Of a stretch of 64,000 nucleotides of DNA, positions 33,315 through 41,772 are shown piece after piece. The translations under genes and the position numbers were made by a program. How positions within the stretch are numbered: position 1 is the first letter of the stretch; the number at the start of each line of letters is the position of its first letter. The notes below the pieces were generated by a model. It was not told where the DNA came from. It saw only the letters and a list, made by a program, of their open reading frames with translations, and did no database searches. Location: the NCBI RefSeq assembly GCF_001672915.1, contig NZ_LZKR01000156.1, positions 1 to 64,000 on the forward strand, in the 5' to 3' direction. Source of the stretch: Mycobacterium sp. 1245805.9. GTDB taxonomy: Bacteria > Actinomycetota > Actinomycetes > Mycobacteriales > Mycobacteriaceae.

Positions 33315-34655
33315 TCAGTCGAACAGCACAGCCGCGTTCAGGTAGCCGGTCGGATCCAGCGCGGCCTTGACCGCCCGCATCGCGGCGATGTCGGCGGGCT
33401 CGCGCGACATGCCCAGGTACGGCCGCTTGCGAGTGCCGACGCCGTGCTCGGAGCTGACGTTGCCCCCGCACCGCGCGATGAGATCCATCATCGGCGCATA
33501 CAGCGCCTGCTCGCGTTCCGGCGGGCAACGCAGCACGTTGAGGTGCAGGTTGCCCTCGCCGATGTGGCCGAACAGCACGGGCAGCGCGTCGGGCGCATGG
33601 ACCGCGACCAAATCGACCGCCTCCCCGGCGAATTCACCGACGGTCGACAGCGGCACCGACACGTCGAACTTCAGCGGCGGCCCGTACACGCCTAGCACGT
33701 CGGCGAGCGACTCCCGCACGCGCCACAACCGTTGCTGCGCAGCGACATCCACGCCGACGGCGGGCTCACTGGCCAGGCGCGCGCCCTCGAGCAGGTCGGC
33801 GAGCCGCTCCGTCTGGTCGTGGTCGGCGGCCAGCTCCACCAGCAGCAGCCAGTCGCCCTGCACGGGCGCACCGACGCCGAGGTGTTCGGCGGTCAGCGCC
33901 GCGGCCCGGCCGTCGATCAGCTCCAGCGCCGCGATCCCGTCCACGTCCCGAAACGTGCGGCCGGCATCGACCAGCGCCTCGAGTTCGGCGAAGCCGCAGA
34001 CCGCCGTCACCCGATGCGCCGGCGTCGGGTGCAACCGCAGATCCAGCGCGGTGATCACGCCGAGGGTGCCCTCGGCACCGACGAACAGCGCCGGCAGGTC
34101 GTACCCCGTGTTGTCGCGGCGCACCTCGCTGTGGCGGCGCATCAGTGAACCGTCGGGCAGCGCCACCTGCAGGCCGAGGACCTGCTCGCCCATGTTGCCG
34201 TAGCGGACGGTGCGCAGGCCGCCGGCGTTCGTCGAGGCCATGCCGCCGACGGTGGCGGTGTCCCGGGCGGCCAGATCCACACCGAACACCAAACCGGCTG
34301 CGGCAGCGGCGTTTTGGACGACGGCCAGGGCGGCCCCGGCGCCGGCCGAGAGGCGCCGCTCGACGGTGTCCACCTCGCCGAGCGCGCCAAGCCGTTCGGT
34401 GGAAAGCAACACGTCGTCGTGCTCGGGGACGGTCCCGGCCACCAGCGAGGTGCGTCCGCCCTGCACCGTCACGTGCGCGCCCGCGTCGCGGCACACCCGC
34501 AGCACCTCGGCGACCTCCTCGGCCGTGCCCGGCCGCACCAGCGCGCTGGCCCGCCCCCGGTAGCGCCCGGTGTGATCGACGCTGCGGCCGGCCAGCACGT
34601 CTACGTCGGTGACAACGTGCGTGGACCCGACAACGTCAGCCAAACTGCGCAGCAT
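33315..34655 (-). CDS. FAD-linked oxidase (GlcD/D-lactate dehydrogenase-like), Rv0161-like
   Basis: This is an FAD-dependent 2-hydroxyacid dehydrogenase/oxidase of the vanillyl-alcohol-oxidase superfamily, 446 residues. The N-terminal FAD_binding_4 domain shows VTVQGGRTSL and DTATVGGMASTNAGG. The C-terminal FAD-oxidase domain shows LFGHIGEGNLHLN and SSEHGVGTRKRPYLGMSR, with the catalytic His in HIGEGNLH. It resembles M. tuberculosis Rv0161, the gene expected in this neighbourhood, so it marks where native synteny resumes. It follows the SDR by 16 bp. Confidence 0.86.
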   Translation of the reverse strand: MLRSLADVVGSTHVVTDVDVLAGRSVDHTGRYRGRASALVRPGTAEEVAEVLRVCRDAGAHVTVQGGRTSLVAGTVPEHDDVLLSTERLGALGEVDTVERRLSAGAGAALAVVQNAAAAAGLVFGVDLAARDTATVGGMASTNAGGLRTVRYGNMGEQVLGLQVALPDGSLMRRHSEVRRDNTGYDLPALFVGAEGTLGVITALDLRLHPTPAHRVTAVCGFAELEALVDAGRTFRDVDGIAALELIDGRAAALTAEHLGVGAPVQGDWLLLVELAADHDQTERLADLLEGARLASEPAVGVDVAAQQRLWRVRESLADVLGVYGPPLKFDVSVPLSTVGEFAGEAVDLVAVHAPDALPVLFGHIGEGNLHLNVLRCPPEREQALYAPMMDLIARCGGNVSSEHGVGTRKRPYLGMSREPADIAAMRAVKAALDPTGYLNAAVLFD

Positions 34656-34671
34656 CCCGCGGTTATAGCAC

Positions 34672-35412
34672 CTAGAACTCTTTGTGGTTCACGTCGGTTA
34701 TCAGCCCGCCGTCCATGACGAATTCGCTGCCGGTGGCGTACGACGACTCGTCGCTCGCCAGGAACAGCACGAACGTTGCGACCTCGCGGACTTGACCCGG
34801 ACGGCCCAGCGGGATGGTGACCATGTCTTCCGGCAGGTGCGCGGTCATCGGTGTGCGGATGAAACCGGGGTGGATCGAATTCACCCGGATGTTCAACGGC
34901 GCCAACTCCAACGCCGCCGACTTGGCCAGCCCGCGCACGCCCCACTTGGACGCGACGTACGGGTGCACCATGGGCGCGCCGCGCAGGCCCTCGATCGACG
35001 ACACGTTGATGATGGAGCCACCCCCGGCCTCGGTCATCGGCTCGACGGCCGCCCGCATGCCCAGGAAGGTGCCGGTCAGGTTGACGTCGATCACCTTCTG
35101 CCACTTGTCCAGCCTGAAATCCTTCAACGGCCCCAGCGCGACCGTGCCCGCGTTGTTGACCAGCACGTTCAGCTTGCCGAACTCGCCGACGGCGGTCGCG
35201 ACGGCGGCGTCCCACTGGTCGGGCTGGGTGACGTCGAGGTGCACGTAGCGCGCGGAGTCGCCGAGCTCGTCAGCGAGTGCCTTGCCCTGGTCGTCCAGGA
35301 TGTCGCCGATAACCACCTTGGCGCCTTCCTCGACGAGCAGCCGCGCATCTTCGGCGCCCATGCCGCCGGCGGCGCCACTGATCAGCGCTACCTTGTCGTC
35401 AACCCGTCCCAT
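34672..35412 (-). CDS. SDR, FabG3/20-beta-hydroxysteroid-dehydrogenase-like
   Basis: This is a classical short-chain dehydrogenase of 246 residues: SGAAGGMG cofactor loop, the Asp in GDILDDQGK favouring NAD(H), NNAG, NVSSIEG and the catalytic YVASK. It is like Rv2002 (FabG3, a 3-alpha/20-beta-hydroxysteroid dehydrogenase) in VHLDVTQPDQW and SIIN.SSIEGL. A sterol-type alcohol is therefore a fair guess for the substrate. It lies 18 bp behind the DapB-like gene and 16 bp before the FAD oxidase. Confidence 0.85.
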   Translation of the reverse strand: MGRVDDKVALISGAAGGMGAEDARLLVEEGAKVVIGDILDDQGKALADELGDSARYVHLDVTQPDQWDAAVATAVGEFGKLNVLVNNAGTVALGPLKDFRLDKWQKVIDVNLTGTFLGMRAAVEPMTEAGGGSIINVSSIEGLRGAPMVHPYVASKWGVRGLAKSAALELAPLNIRVNSIHPGFIRTPMTAHLPEDMVTIPLGRPGQVREVATFVLFLASDESSYATGSEFVMDGGLITDVNHKEF

Positions 35413-35430
35413 TAACCAGTCCTTTCGAAT

Positions 35431-36531
35431 TTACTGAACTACCAAGTCTTTTGGCGCATAAAGGCCCTTACCGGTCACCAGCGGCAGATCCAGCGTCGTC
35501 CGGATGCCCGGCGGCGCCGCGATCACCGCCGGGATCGCGTTGACGATGCGGCCGGCGGCACCCGCGATCGCGGCGTGGTTGTGGTCGCCCTTGCGGCTGC
35601 TCGGAATGATGTCGACCGCGTAGGACGGCTCGCCGGTGATCTCGACGCGATACGAGCCGTCGCCCGCGGCGGGCTGCGGCAGGTCGGGGCGGAGGTCGGG
35701 CCGCAGCCGGGTGACGTGCTCGATGACGATGGCGGGGTGGCCGTCGACCATGCCGCGGATCTCGAACTGCAGCACGGCCAGCGTCCCCTTGGCGACGTGC
35801 CCCACAGCGATGTCGAAGTCCTCGGGTGCCGGCTCACGCTGGTAGGACTCGGTGATCTCGTCGACCTCGATGCCGAGTCCGGCCGCCAGCTGACGGATCG
35901 CCGTCCCCCACGCGATGCTGAGGATGCCCGGTTGCAGCAGCATCGGAATTTCGTCCAGGGGTTTGGCGAACCCCATGTAGTCCATCACCTCGACGCCGTT
36001 GTAGCTGGCGTAGTCGTGAATCTCCATGCAGCGCACCTGTTCGATGCGCTGGCAGGTCCCGGCCAGCGCGAACGGGATCAGGTCGTTGGCGAATCCCGGG
36101 TCCACGCCGCTGATGAAGATGCTCGAATTTCCTTGCCGGGCAGCATCTTCCACCCGGGCGATGTATTTGTCGGGCATGACGCCCCAGGGGTACTGCAGCA
36201 ATCCGGGTGAGGATCCGACAACGTTGACGCCCGCGGCCAGGATGCGCATGACGTCGGCCATCGCGTCGGGCAGCCGGGTATCGCCCATGGCGCAATAGAC
36301 GACGCACTCGGGCTTGGCGGCCAGGATGGCGTCGAGGTCCGAAACGGCGGCGACGCCCGTGACGGCGCCGGCGTCCAGGCCGACGCCGCACAGTTGTCCG
36401 GCGTCCTTGCCCACCTTCTCCGGCGTCGACACGCACACGCCCGTCAGTTCGAACTGGGGGTTGGTGATCAGCTCGGCCAGGGCAAGCCCTCCGACATTTC
36501 CGGTACCGACATGCGCGACGCGGATGGCCAT
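35431..36531 (-). CDS. NAD(P)H-dependent DapB-like reductase/amine dehydrogenase family
   Basis: This 366-residue protein has a dihydrodipicolinate-reductase-type N-terminal Rossmann fold (VAHVGTGNVGGLALAEL). It is of the kind found in mycobacterial Rv1059-like proteins and in 2,4-diaminopentanoate dehydrogenase. It is not lysine-pathway DapB, because the C-terminal half is different. The ATG at 36529-36531 follows a GGAG site; the upstream open frame is shadow. It heads the operon with the SDR, FAD oxidase and DDN-like gene and is divergent from a hydrolase gene. Confidence 0.78.
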   Translation of the reverse strand: MAIRVAHVGTGNVGGLALAELITNPQFELTGVCVSTPEKVGKDAGQLCGVGLDAGAVTGVAAVSDLDAILAAKPECVVYCAMGDTRLPDAMADVMRILAAGVNVVGSSPGLLQYPWGVMPDKYIARVEDAARQGNSSIFISGVDPGFANDLIPFALAGTCQRIEQVRCMEIHDYASYNGVEVMDYMGFAKPLDEIPMLLQPGILSIAWGTAIRQLAAGLGIEVDEITESYQREPAPEDFDIAVGHVAKGTLAVLQFEIRGMVDGHPAIVIEHVTRLRPDLRPDLPQPAAGDGSYRVEITGEPSYAVDIIPSSRKGDHNHAAIAGAAGRIVNAIPAVIAAPPGIRTTLDLPLVTGKGLYAPKDLVVQ

Positions 36532-36556
36532 GAGAGTCTCCGTCCCTCGAACGCTC

Positions 36557-36566
36557 GAAACGTTTC
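36557..36566. promoter_or_regulatory. Palindrome in DapB-like/hydrolase divergent gap
   Basis: The perfect 10-bp palindrome GAAACGTTTC lies in the 94-bp divergent gap, about 25 bp upstream of the DapB-like start. It is a possible operator. No linked regulator gene is adjacent. Confidence 0.3.
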
Positions 36567-36625
36567 TAGACAGTAGTCCACAACTTCTGCGGCGCCTACG
36601 GCGCCGGGGCAGAATGGAAACGCTC

Positions 36626-37522
36626 ATGGCGCAACGTGAGGACGTCCAATTCAGGTCCGGTGCCGACTGGATCAGTGCGTGGCTCTACCGGCCGGAGGGC
36701 GGTGGCGCCGCGCCGCTGCTGGTGATGGCGCACGGCCTGGGCGCGGTGCGGACCATGAGGCTGGACGCTTGTGCCGAACGATTCAGCGCCGCAGGTTACG
36801 CCTGCCTGGTGTTCGACTACCGCAACTTCGGCGACAGCGAAGGCCGGCCGCGACAGCTGCTCGACATCGGCATGCAGCTCGCGGACTGGGCGGCGGCGGT
36901 CGCCCACGCCCACACTCTCGACGGCGTCGATCACGATCGAATCGGCGTGTGGGGCACCTCTTTTGGCGGCGGACACGTCATCGCGACGGCGGCCCGGGTG
37001 CCGGGCATCAAGGCCGCCGTGGCCCAATGCCCGTTTACCGACGGCATCGCGTCGGCGCGCACGCTGAGCCCGATGATCTTCGGCCGGATCGGCGTCCTGG
37101 CCGCGCGGGACCTCATCGCGGCCCGGCTCGGCAGGTCGCCGGTGATGGTTCCCGCGGCGGGCCAGCCGGGTGAGGTTGCCTTGATGAACGCGCCCGACGT
37201 GTATCCCGGCTATATGCGGCTGGTCCCCGAGGGCCAGACCGTGCCCAACGAGGTCGCCGCCCGGTTCGCGTTGAAGGTCGCCGCCTACCGCCCCGGCCGG
37301 CTGGCCGCGAAGGTCGCCTGCCCCATCCTGTTCTGCGTCTGCGAGGCCGACTCGGTGGCTCCGCCGGTGCCGACGCTGCGCTATGCGGCGAAGGCGCCGC
37401 GCGGGGAGGTTCGGATGTATCAAGAGGGGCATTTCGAGATCTATGTCGGCGACGCCTTCGAGCGCGTCGTCGCGGATCAGCTCGCGTTTCTCGACAGGCA
37501 CCTGAAACGTGTGAACGCTTAG
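36626..37522 (+). CDS. Alpha/beta-hydrolase
   Basis: This is a serine hydrolase of 298 residues in the dienelactone-hydrolase/peptidase S9-like style. It has the HGLGA oxyanion region, the nucleophile elbow GTSFGG, an acidic residue in CEADSVAP and the catalytic His in GHFEIY. The substrate is unknown. The frame is open back to 36314, but that overlaps the divergent gene. Two in-frame ATGs fit, at 36614 and 36626; I use the second, with GGAAA 5 nt before it. It ends 122 bp before the PE gene. Confidence 0.8.
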   Translation: MAQREDVQFRSGADWISAWLYRPEGGGAAPLLVMAHGLGAVRTMRLDACAERFSAAGYACLVFDYRNFGDSEGRPRQLLDIGMQLADWAAAVAHAHTLDGVDHDRIGVWGTSFGGGHVIATAARVPGIKAAVAQCPFTDGIASARTLSPMIFGRIGVLAARDLIAARLGRSPVMVPAAGQPGEVALMNAPDVYPGYMRLVPEGQTVPNEVAARFALKVAAYRPGRLAAKVACPILFCVCEADSVAPPVPTLRYAAKAPRGEVRMYQEGHFEIYVGDAFERVVADQLAFLDRHLKRVNA

Positions 37523-37644
37523 AACTTGCGCAAAACGCCAAACTTACTGGCGGGACAGATTTACCCTCGGTCAATACCTAATACCCACGGTTGCGGATAA
37601 GTCCCGTTGGGCCGGGATGTGGTCCGTGGGGAAAGGACGGGGAG

Positions 37645-39138
37645 ATGTCCGATTTAATTACTGTCCCTGAGACCTTGGCTTCAACGGCCGCCCATGTGCA
37701 AAGCATTGGTTCGGCGATCAACGCGGCCGGCGGCAATGCCGCGGCACCCACGACCGGTTTGCTGGCGGCGGCCGAGGACGAGGTGTCGGCCGCCATCGCG
37801 AAGCTATTCGGTGCGTACGGCACGGAATACCAGGCGCTCCTCGCGCAGGCCGCGGGTTTTCACAGCCAATTCACCCAGGCATTGGCGGCGGCGGCCGCCG
37901 CCTACGCGCAAGCCGAGGCGACCAACGCGGCCGTCGTCTCCGGGGTCTCGAACACACTGTTCGGCCAGACGGGGATCGGCGGCGGCGCGTCCACCGGTGG
38001 CGTCCCGCTGTCCGTGGTGCAACTGGCTCCGGGGGACCCGCTGTTCGCGTTGATCATGGGCGGCACCAACAATCCGGATCCCGACCCGTTCTATCTCAAC
38101 AGTGTCTTCAAGGCGTACATACAGCCGAACTTTCCTGGCGTGACATCTCCGCCGATACCCGTCTTCACGCCCGAGCAGTTCTGGCCGGTGACGCCGAACC
38201 TCGGGAACATGACGTTCGGGCAGTCCGTCGCCAAGGGCGTCACGTTGCTGAACAACGCGATCACTTCGACGCTCAGCAACCCGAACAACAGCGCCGTCGT
38301 GTTCGGCTATTCACAGAGCGCGACGATCGCCACCAACGAAATCAGGAACCTGATGGCGGCCGGCTCCCCCTATCAGGGGCACTTGAACTTCGTGCTGATC
38401 GGCGATCCCAACAACCCCGTGGGGGGCATCCTCGAGCGCTTCCCCGGCTTCTACATCCCGTTCCTGGACGTGGCCTTCAACGGCGCGACCCCGCCAAATT
38501 CGCCGTACCCGACCTCGATTTACACGTACCAATACGACGGCATCGCCAACGCCCCGCAATACCCGCTCAACCTCGTCTCGGACCTCAACGCGTTCATGGG
38601 CTACTTCTTCGTCCACGGCTCCTACCCCGACCTGACGGCCACCCAGGTCGGCACCGCCGTCCAGCTGCCGACCTCACCCGACTACACCGGCAGCACGAAG
38701 TACTACATGTTCATGACCCAGAACCTGCCGCTGCTGGAGCCGATCCGCGCCATTCCCTATGCGGGCCCACCGATCGCCGACATCTTCCAGCCCGACCTGC
38801 GGGTGCTCGTCGACCTGGGCTACGGCGACTACGGACCCGGCGCCAACTACGCGAACATTCCGACCCCGGCCGGATTGTTCGACCTACCGAACCCGTTCGT
38901 GGTCATCCCCGACCTCGCACTGGGCGCGGTGCAGGGCCCCTACGGCGCGGTGGTCGAGATCGGGGTGGAGGCCGGACTGCTGTCGCCGTCGTACTTCCCG
39001 GACACCTACCCGTGGGTCCCGTCCATCAACCCCGGCCTGAACGTCTCGTTCGGCCAGTCCAGCACGACGCTGCTGTCCCTGTTGAGTGGGGCGACCGGCA
39101 ACGTGCTTCATCTGATCCCGCCGCCCAATTTCGGCTGA
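37645..39138 (+). CDS. PE protein with PE-PPE esterase domain (Rv0159c/Rv0160c position)
   Basis: This is a PE-family protein of 497 residues. The N-terminal PE helices (about 1-100, with AAPTTGLLAAAEDEVSAAIA) end in the type VII secretion signal YAQAE (YxxxE). A PE-PPE alpha/beta-hydrolase domain follows with the elbow GYSQS and Ser223. A GAAAGGACGGGGAG site precedes the ATG at 37645. It should be exported by an ESX system with a PPE partner encoded elsewhere and act on lipids or esters at the cell surface. Its place next to the Rv0158-like TetR matches PE3/PE4 of M. tuberculosis. Confidence 0.9.
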   Translation: MSDLITVPETLASTAAHVQSIGSAINAAGGNAAAPTTGLLAAAEDEVSAAIAKLFGAYGTEYQALLAQAAGFHSQFTQALAAAAAAYAQAEATNAAVVSGVSNTLFGQTGIGGGASTGGVPLSVVQLAPGDPLFALIMGGTNNPDPDPFYLNSVFKAYIQPNFPGVTSPPIPVFTPEQFWPVTPNLGNMTFGQSVAKGVTLLNNAITSTLSNPNNSAVVFGYSQSATIATNEIRNLMAAGSPYQGHLNFVLIGDPNNPVGGILERFPGFYIPFLDVAFNGATPPNSPYPTSIYTYQYDGIANAPQYPLNLVSDLNAFMGYFFVHGSYPDLTATQVGTAVQLPTSPDYTGSTKYYMFMTQNLPLLEPIRAIPYAGPPIADIFQPDLRVLVDLGYGDYGPGANYANIPTPAGLFDLPNPFVVIPDLALGAVQGPYGAVVEIGVEAGLLSPSYFPDTYPWVPSINPGLNVSFGQSSTTLLSLLSGATGNVLHLIPPPNFG

Positions 39139-39141
39139 CGG

Positions 39142-39765
39142 CTACGGGCCCAGCGGGGACTTCTGCCTGACCGACTCGTCGCGGATCAGGCCCCGCAGCA
39201 GCGCCGTGCTGAACTCCGCGGCGATCTCCTTGGCGCTGCGCCGCCCACTCGGGCGAAGCCAGCGATAGCTGTTCAGCGTCATCCCGATGTAGCCCAGCGC
39301 CACCACGTGCGAGTCGCACTCGAAGAACTCGCCGCTGGCAATGCCGCGGTCGATGAGCCCGTGCACGTGCTCGTAGACCTGGGCCTCCTTCTCGCGGACC
39401 TCGGCGACCTGCTCGGAGGTGAACCACTCGGTGATGTAGGGCTGCTCCTGGAAGTAAACGGCGGCGCGCTCCGGATTGGCCGCGATCCCCGTCAACAGGC
39501 GCACCGTGTACTGATAGAGCGCCTCGCGTGCCGTCAATGACGGGTCGTCGTGCACGGCGGCCAGGGTGCCCTCGGCGGCCTGGCGGTAGATGTCGAACAG
39601 GATCAGCGACTTGCTGGCGTAGTAGTGGTACACGGTCGCCTTGTTCAGCCCGATCACGTCGGCGACATCGTCCATCCGGGTGCCGTGATAACCGCGCGCG
39701 GCGAACAGTTTGGTCGCGACGGCCAGCAACTCCTCGCGGCGGGTGAGCCCGTTCTCGGATGGCAT
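39142..39765 (-). CDS. TetR-family regulator, Rv0158-like
   Basis: This TetR regulator of 207 residues has the helix-turn-helix YHGTRMDDVADVIGLNKATVYHYYASKSLI and a C-terminal domain of the KstR2-like type (QEQPYITEWFTSEQVAEVREKE). It resembles M. tuberculosis Rv0158 and keeps its position between the PE gene and pntB. Its own promoter region carries an AACTG/CAGTT dyad. Its targets are unknown; self-control is likely. Confidence 0.88.
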   Translation of the reverse strand: MPSENGLTRREELLAVATKLFAARGYHGTRMDDVADVIGLNKATVYHYYASKSLILFDIYRQAAEGTLAAVHDDPSLTAREALYQYTVRLLTGIAANPERAAVYFQEQPYITEWFTSEQVAEVREKEAQVYEHVHGLIDRGIASGEFFECDSHVVALGYIGMTLNSYRWLRPSGRRSAKEIAAEFSTALLRGLIRDESVRQKSPLGP

Positions 39766-39801
39766 CTGTCTCTGAGTGCTCTCTATCGTTCACTGCTATC
39801 A

Positions 39802-39820
39802 ATCAACTGGTTGGACAGTT
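39802..39820. promoter_or_regulatory. Candidate operator upstream of the Rv0158-like TetR gene
   Basis: AACTG-N6-CAGTT is a perfect 5-bp dyad at 39805-39820. Overlapping it, AtcAACtgGTTggA (39802-39815) matches the KstR-type pattern TnnAACnnGTTnnA except for the first base. It sits about 40 bp before the TetR start and 83 bp before the small plus-strand ORF. Confidence 0.42.
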
Positions 39821-39902
39821 TAAGGCCAGCGCCGCCTGTCGCACCGCCGCCTCTGCGACTACGATGGTGTGTCGAACTGGTCGCGAGTCGAGAGGTGGGG
39901 AC

Positions 39903-40028
39903 ATGGATCCGAGTCCGGACTATGACATGAGCGACGAGATCGAGTTCTTCTTCAAGTACGTGCCGTGGGGTCTGCGCGGGGTCGTCGATGGCAACGGATA
40001 CCCGCCGCCGGCCTACCCGCCCGTCTAG
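39903..40028 (+). CDS. Small conserved-looking 41-residue protein
   Basis: This short ORF begins MDPSPDYDMSDEIEFFFKYV and ends in a Pro-rich NGYPPPAYPPV tail. A strong GAGAGGTGGGG ribosome site precedes the ATG, and a TACGAT -10 lies at 39860-39865. Its stop overlaps the convergent pntB stop (both TAG read from one CTAG). M. tuberculosis has a small gene, Rv0157A, near here, which may be the same. No function is known. The acidic, aromatic body suggests a folded or membrane-associated peptide rather than noise. Confidence 0.55.
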   Translation: MDPSPDYDMSDEIEFFFKYVPWGLRGVVDGNGYPPPAYPPV

Positions 40029-41449
40029 AGCGCCTTCAGCTCCTCGGCGACCTCGGTCACCGACTTCTTCGCGTCCCCGAACAACATCGTCGTGCCGTCG
40101 GCATAGAACAGCGGGTTGTCGATACCCGCGAATCCCGAGTTCATCGACCGCTTCAGCACGATCACCGACTTCGCCTTGTCCACGTTGAGGATCGGCATGC
40201 CGTAGATCGGGCTCGACTGTTCGTTGCGGGCCGCCGGGTTGGTGACATCGTTGGCGCCGATGACGATCGCGACGTCGGTGCGCGCGAACTCGTCGTTGAT
40301 GTCGTCCATGTCCTTCATGGCGTCGTAGTCCACCTCGGCCTCGGCCAGCAGCACGTTCATGTGCCCGGGCATGCGCCCGGCGACCGGGTGGATCGCGTAC
40401 TTCACCGCGACACCCTTGTCCTCGAGCAGCGAGGCCATGTCCTTGACGGCGTGCTGGGCCTGCGCGACGGCCAGGCCGTAGCCCGGCACCACGATCACCT
40501 GGTTGGCGTAGGCCATCTGGATGGCCGCGTCGGCGGCCGACGTCGCCTTGACATGCTTGTCGCCGCCGCCCTCACCGCTGGGCGCCACCCCGCCGCCGCC
40601 GAAACCGCCCGCGACGATGGCCGGAATGGAGCGGTTCATGGCCTTGGCCATCAGGTTGGTCAGGATCGAGCCGGACGCGCCGACGATCATGCCCGCGACG
40701 ATCATCGCGGTGTTGTTCAGCGCCAGACCGGCCGCGGCAGCCGACAGCCCCGTCATCGCGTTGAGCAGGGAGATGACCACCGGCATGTCGGCGCCACCGA
40801 TGGGCAGCACGACCATCAGGCCGAGCACCCCGGCGGCGGCCAGCAGGCCGATCATCCACCACAGCGCCACCCCACCGGTGCCGGGATGCGCGCCCAGGCC
40901 GATGACCACCGCGGCGGCGACCGCGGCGGCCAGCAGCAGCAGGTTGATCGGTTGCTGGGCCTTCCCGAAACCGATCGGTGATCCGGAGATAATCTCCTGC
41001 AGCTTGCCGAAGGCGATGATCGAGCCCCAGAACGAGATCGACCCGATGATCGCGGCGAACAACGACGCGACCACGATGTGCACGGTCGGCGACTCGCCGT
41101 GCTGGAACGCCGAAAAGCCTTTGGTCTCAATGAATTCCGAGAGCGCGATGAGCGCGACGGTGCCGCCGCCGACGCCGTTGAAGAACGCCACCAGCTGCGG
41201 CATGGCGGTCATCTTGGTGTAGCGGGCCGGCGGGACGCCGAGCACGACACCCACGACGAGCCCGAGGATGATCAGCACCCACTGGTCGGTGTGGCGGATC
41301 TTGATCAGCGTCGCCGTCACGGCCAGGGCCATGCCCACCGCGGCGATCAGGTTGCCGCGCACGGCGGTCTTGGGCCCGGTCAGGCCCATCAAGCCGTAGA
41401 TGAACAGCGAGAACGAGATGATGTAGAGGACGGTCACCAGGTAGTTCAT
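40025..41449 (-). CDS. pntB: NAD(P) transhydrogenase subunit beta
   Basis: This is the beta subunit of the proton-translocating nicotinamide nucleotide transhydrogenase, 474 residues. About nine membrane helices are followed by the NADPH-binding domain III (VIVVPGYGLAVAQAQHAV, then HPVAGRMPGHMNVLLAEAEV and VIGANDVTNPAA). It couples proton entry to hydride transfer from NADH to NADP. The ATG at 41447-41449 overlaps the pntAb stop. It is the last gene of the pntAa-Ab-B operon. Confidence 0.97.
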   Translation of the reverse strand: MNYLVTVLYIISFSLFIYGLMGLTGPKTAVRGNLIAAVGMALAVTATLIKIRHTDQWVLIILGLVVGVVLGVPPARYTKMTAMPQLVAFFNGVGGGTVALIALSEFIETKGFSAFQHGESPTVHIVVASLFAAIIGSISFWGSIIAFGKLQEIISGSPIGFGKAQQPINLLLLAAAVAAAVVIGLGAHPGTGGVALWWMIGLLAAAGVLGLMVVLPIGGADMPVVISLLNAMTGLSAAAAGLALNNTAMIVAGMIVGASGSILTNLMAKAMNRSIPAIVAGGFGGGGVAPSGEGGGDKHVKATSAADAAIQMAYANQVIVVPGYGLAVAQAQHAVKDMASLLEDKGVAVKYAIHPVAGRMPGHMNVLLAEAEVDYDAMKDMDDINDEFARTDVAIVIGANDVTNPAARNEQSSPIYGMPILNVDKAKSVIVLKRSMNSGFAGIDNPLFYADGTTMLFGDAKKSVTEVAEELKAL

Positions 41450-41772
41450 TTGGCGGCCTCGTCAACTTTGGCGGGCACTGGCTTCTTCTTGCCCTTGAAC
41501 ATGCCCAGCATCCGGTCGGTGACGATGAAGCCGCCGATGACGTTGAGCGTGCCGAACACCACCGCGACGAACAGGATGATCTGCACCGCGAGCGACGGGT
41601 GCTCGACCTCCCCGAACACCACCAGCGCGCCGAGCACCACGATCCCGTGGATCGCGTTGGTGCCCGACATCAGCGGCGTGTGCAGCGTGTTGGGCACCTT
41701 GGAGATCACCGCGAACCCGACGAACCCGGACAGCACCAGGATCGCCAGGTTGGCCAACAGCTCGTCGTACAT
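41446..41772 (-). CDS. pntAb: NAD(P) transhydrogenase subunit alpha part 2
   Basis: This is the membrane part of the split alpha subunit, 108 residues with three to four helices (LANLAILVLSGFVGFAVISKVPNTLHTPLMSGTNAIHG region) and a short Lys-rich tail. Splitting alpha into pntAa and pntAb is usual in mycobacteria. The ATG at 41772 directly abuts the pntAa stop, and the stop overlaps pntB by 4 bp. Confidence 0.96.
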   Translation of the reverse strand: MYDELLANLAILVLSGFVGFAVISKVPNTLHTPLMSGTNAIHGIVVLGALVVFGEVEHPSLAVQIILFVAVVFGTLNVIGGFIVTDRMLGMFKGKKKPVPAKVDEAAK

